Origin: Flavobacterium hibisci
Lineage (GTDB): Bacteria > Bacteroidota > Bacteroidia > Flavobacteriales > Flavobacteriaceae
Length of the DNA stretch: 64,000 nucleotides
Assembly (NCBI RefSeq): GCF_020026925.1
Contig: NZ_JAIQDW010000004.1
Span: 124,001-188,000 of the forward strand
Direction of reading: 5' to 3'
The notes beneath the pieces were generated by a model. That model was not told where the DNA came from. It saw only the letters and a program-made list of their open reading frames with translations, and searched no databases. Positions 63,933 to 64,000 of this stretch are shown here, one piece after another. The position numbers and the translations under genes were made by a program. How positions within the stretch are numbered: position 1 is the first letter of the stretch; every line of letters begins with the position of its first letter.

Positions 63933-64000
63933 GATTTTTTAAAAATTTCATTCATAAAAATAAAACCCAGTCATTTAAAAAAGTTAAATTTTGTTCTTAA

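Overview
The window looks like a chromosomal segment of a Flavobacterium-type Bacteroidota. The DNA is AT-rich. Upstream elements match the Bacteroidota promoter form TTG-N20-TAnnTTTG (at 49441-49471 and 63902-63932). Housekeeping genes recR, gltA, eno and carA have flavobacterial-type products, and a flavobacterial-type NusG-like antiterminator sits inside the cluster. Almost everything from 1 to about 55.8 kb is one large surface-glycan locus on the minus strand, so it is read from high to low coordinates. Only a marC-family gene (57184-57813) is on the plus strand.

Layout in order of transcription. (1) 63.9-56.5 kb, housekeeping: carA, eno, gltA, an amidinotransferase-like gene, a ctlX-like hydrolase, marC (+), a CoA-binding protein, a Flavo-1-like RNA element and recR. 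(2) 55.8-49.7 kb: a Wza-like lipoprotein, a Wzc tyrosine kinase, a WbpP-like UDP-GlcNAc 4-epimerase, UDP-glucose dehydrogenase and an UpxY/NusG-like antiterminator, followed by a strong hairpin terminator and a new promoter. (3) 49.4-23.4 kb: a WbpO/TviB-like dehydrogenase, ManC, RmlB, a second SLBB export protein with a Wzz-like partner, a Wzx flippase, a Wzy polymerase, glycosyltransferases, a PglC-like initiating transferase, a KASIII-ACP-KASIII-Rieske-SDR acyl module, PglD-like and PglE-like enzymes, an Amj-like flippase, an EpsG-like polymerase, RmlC/D/A and a PglF-like 4,6-dehydratase, ending at a terminator at 23318-23355. (4) 23.3-0 kb: an ABC exporter (Wzm/Wzt with a carbohydrate-binding tail), a methyltransferase, many glycosyltransferases, a decayed GT4 remnant, a nonulosonic acid set (NeuA, NeuB, NeuC), a GT10 fucosyltransferase-like enzyme, an MBOAT/SGNH acyl-modification pair, and a Wzy/ligase-like protein cut by the window edge.

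Together the genes supply dTDP-L-rhamnose, GDP-mannose, UDP-GlcA, UDP-GalNAcA, a UDP-2,4-diamino-trideoxy sugar of the bacillosamine type, and a CMP-nonulosonate. The most interesting part is 29775-36274. There the bacillosamine enzymes are interleaved with a miniature fatty-acid/polyketide set: two KASIII enzymes, one ACP, one ketoreductase-like SDR and one Rieske oxygenase. My inference is that it builds a short hydroxyacyl group and places it on the 4-amino group of the first sugar of the lipid-linked glycan. This would match the dihydroxyhexanamido sugar that I recall being reported from the O-polysaccharide of Flavobacterium psychrophilum. A second unusual point is that the locus carries parts of several distinct glycan export or flipping systems. 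No rRNA, tRNA, CRISPR array, insertion sequence or phage gene was seen.
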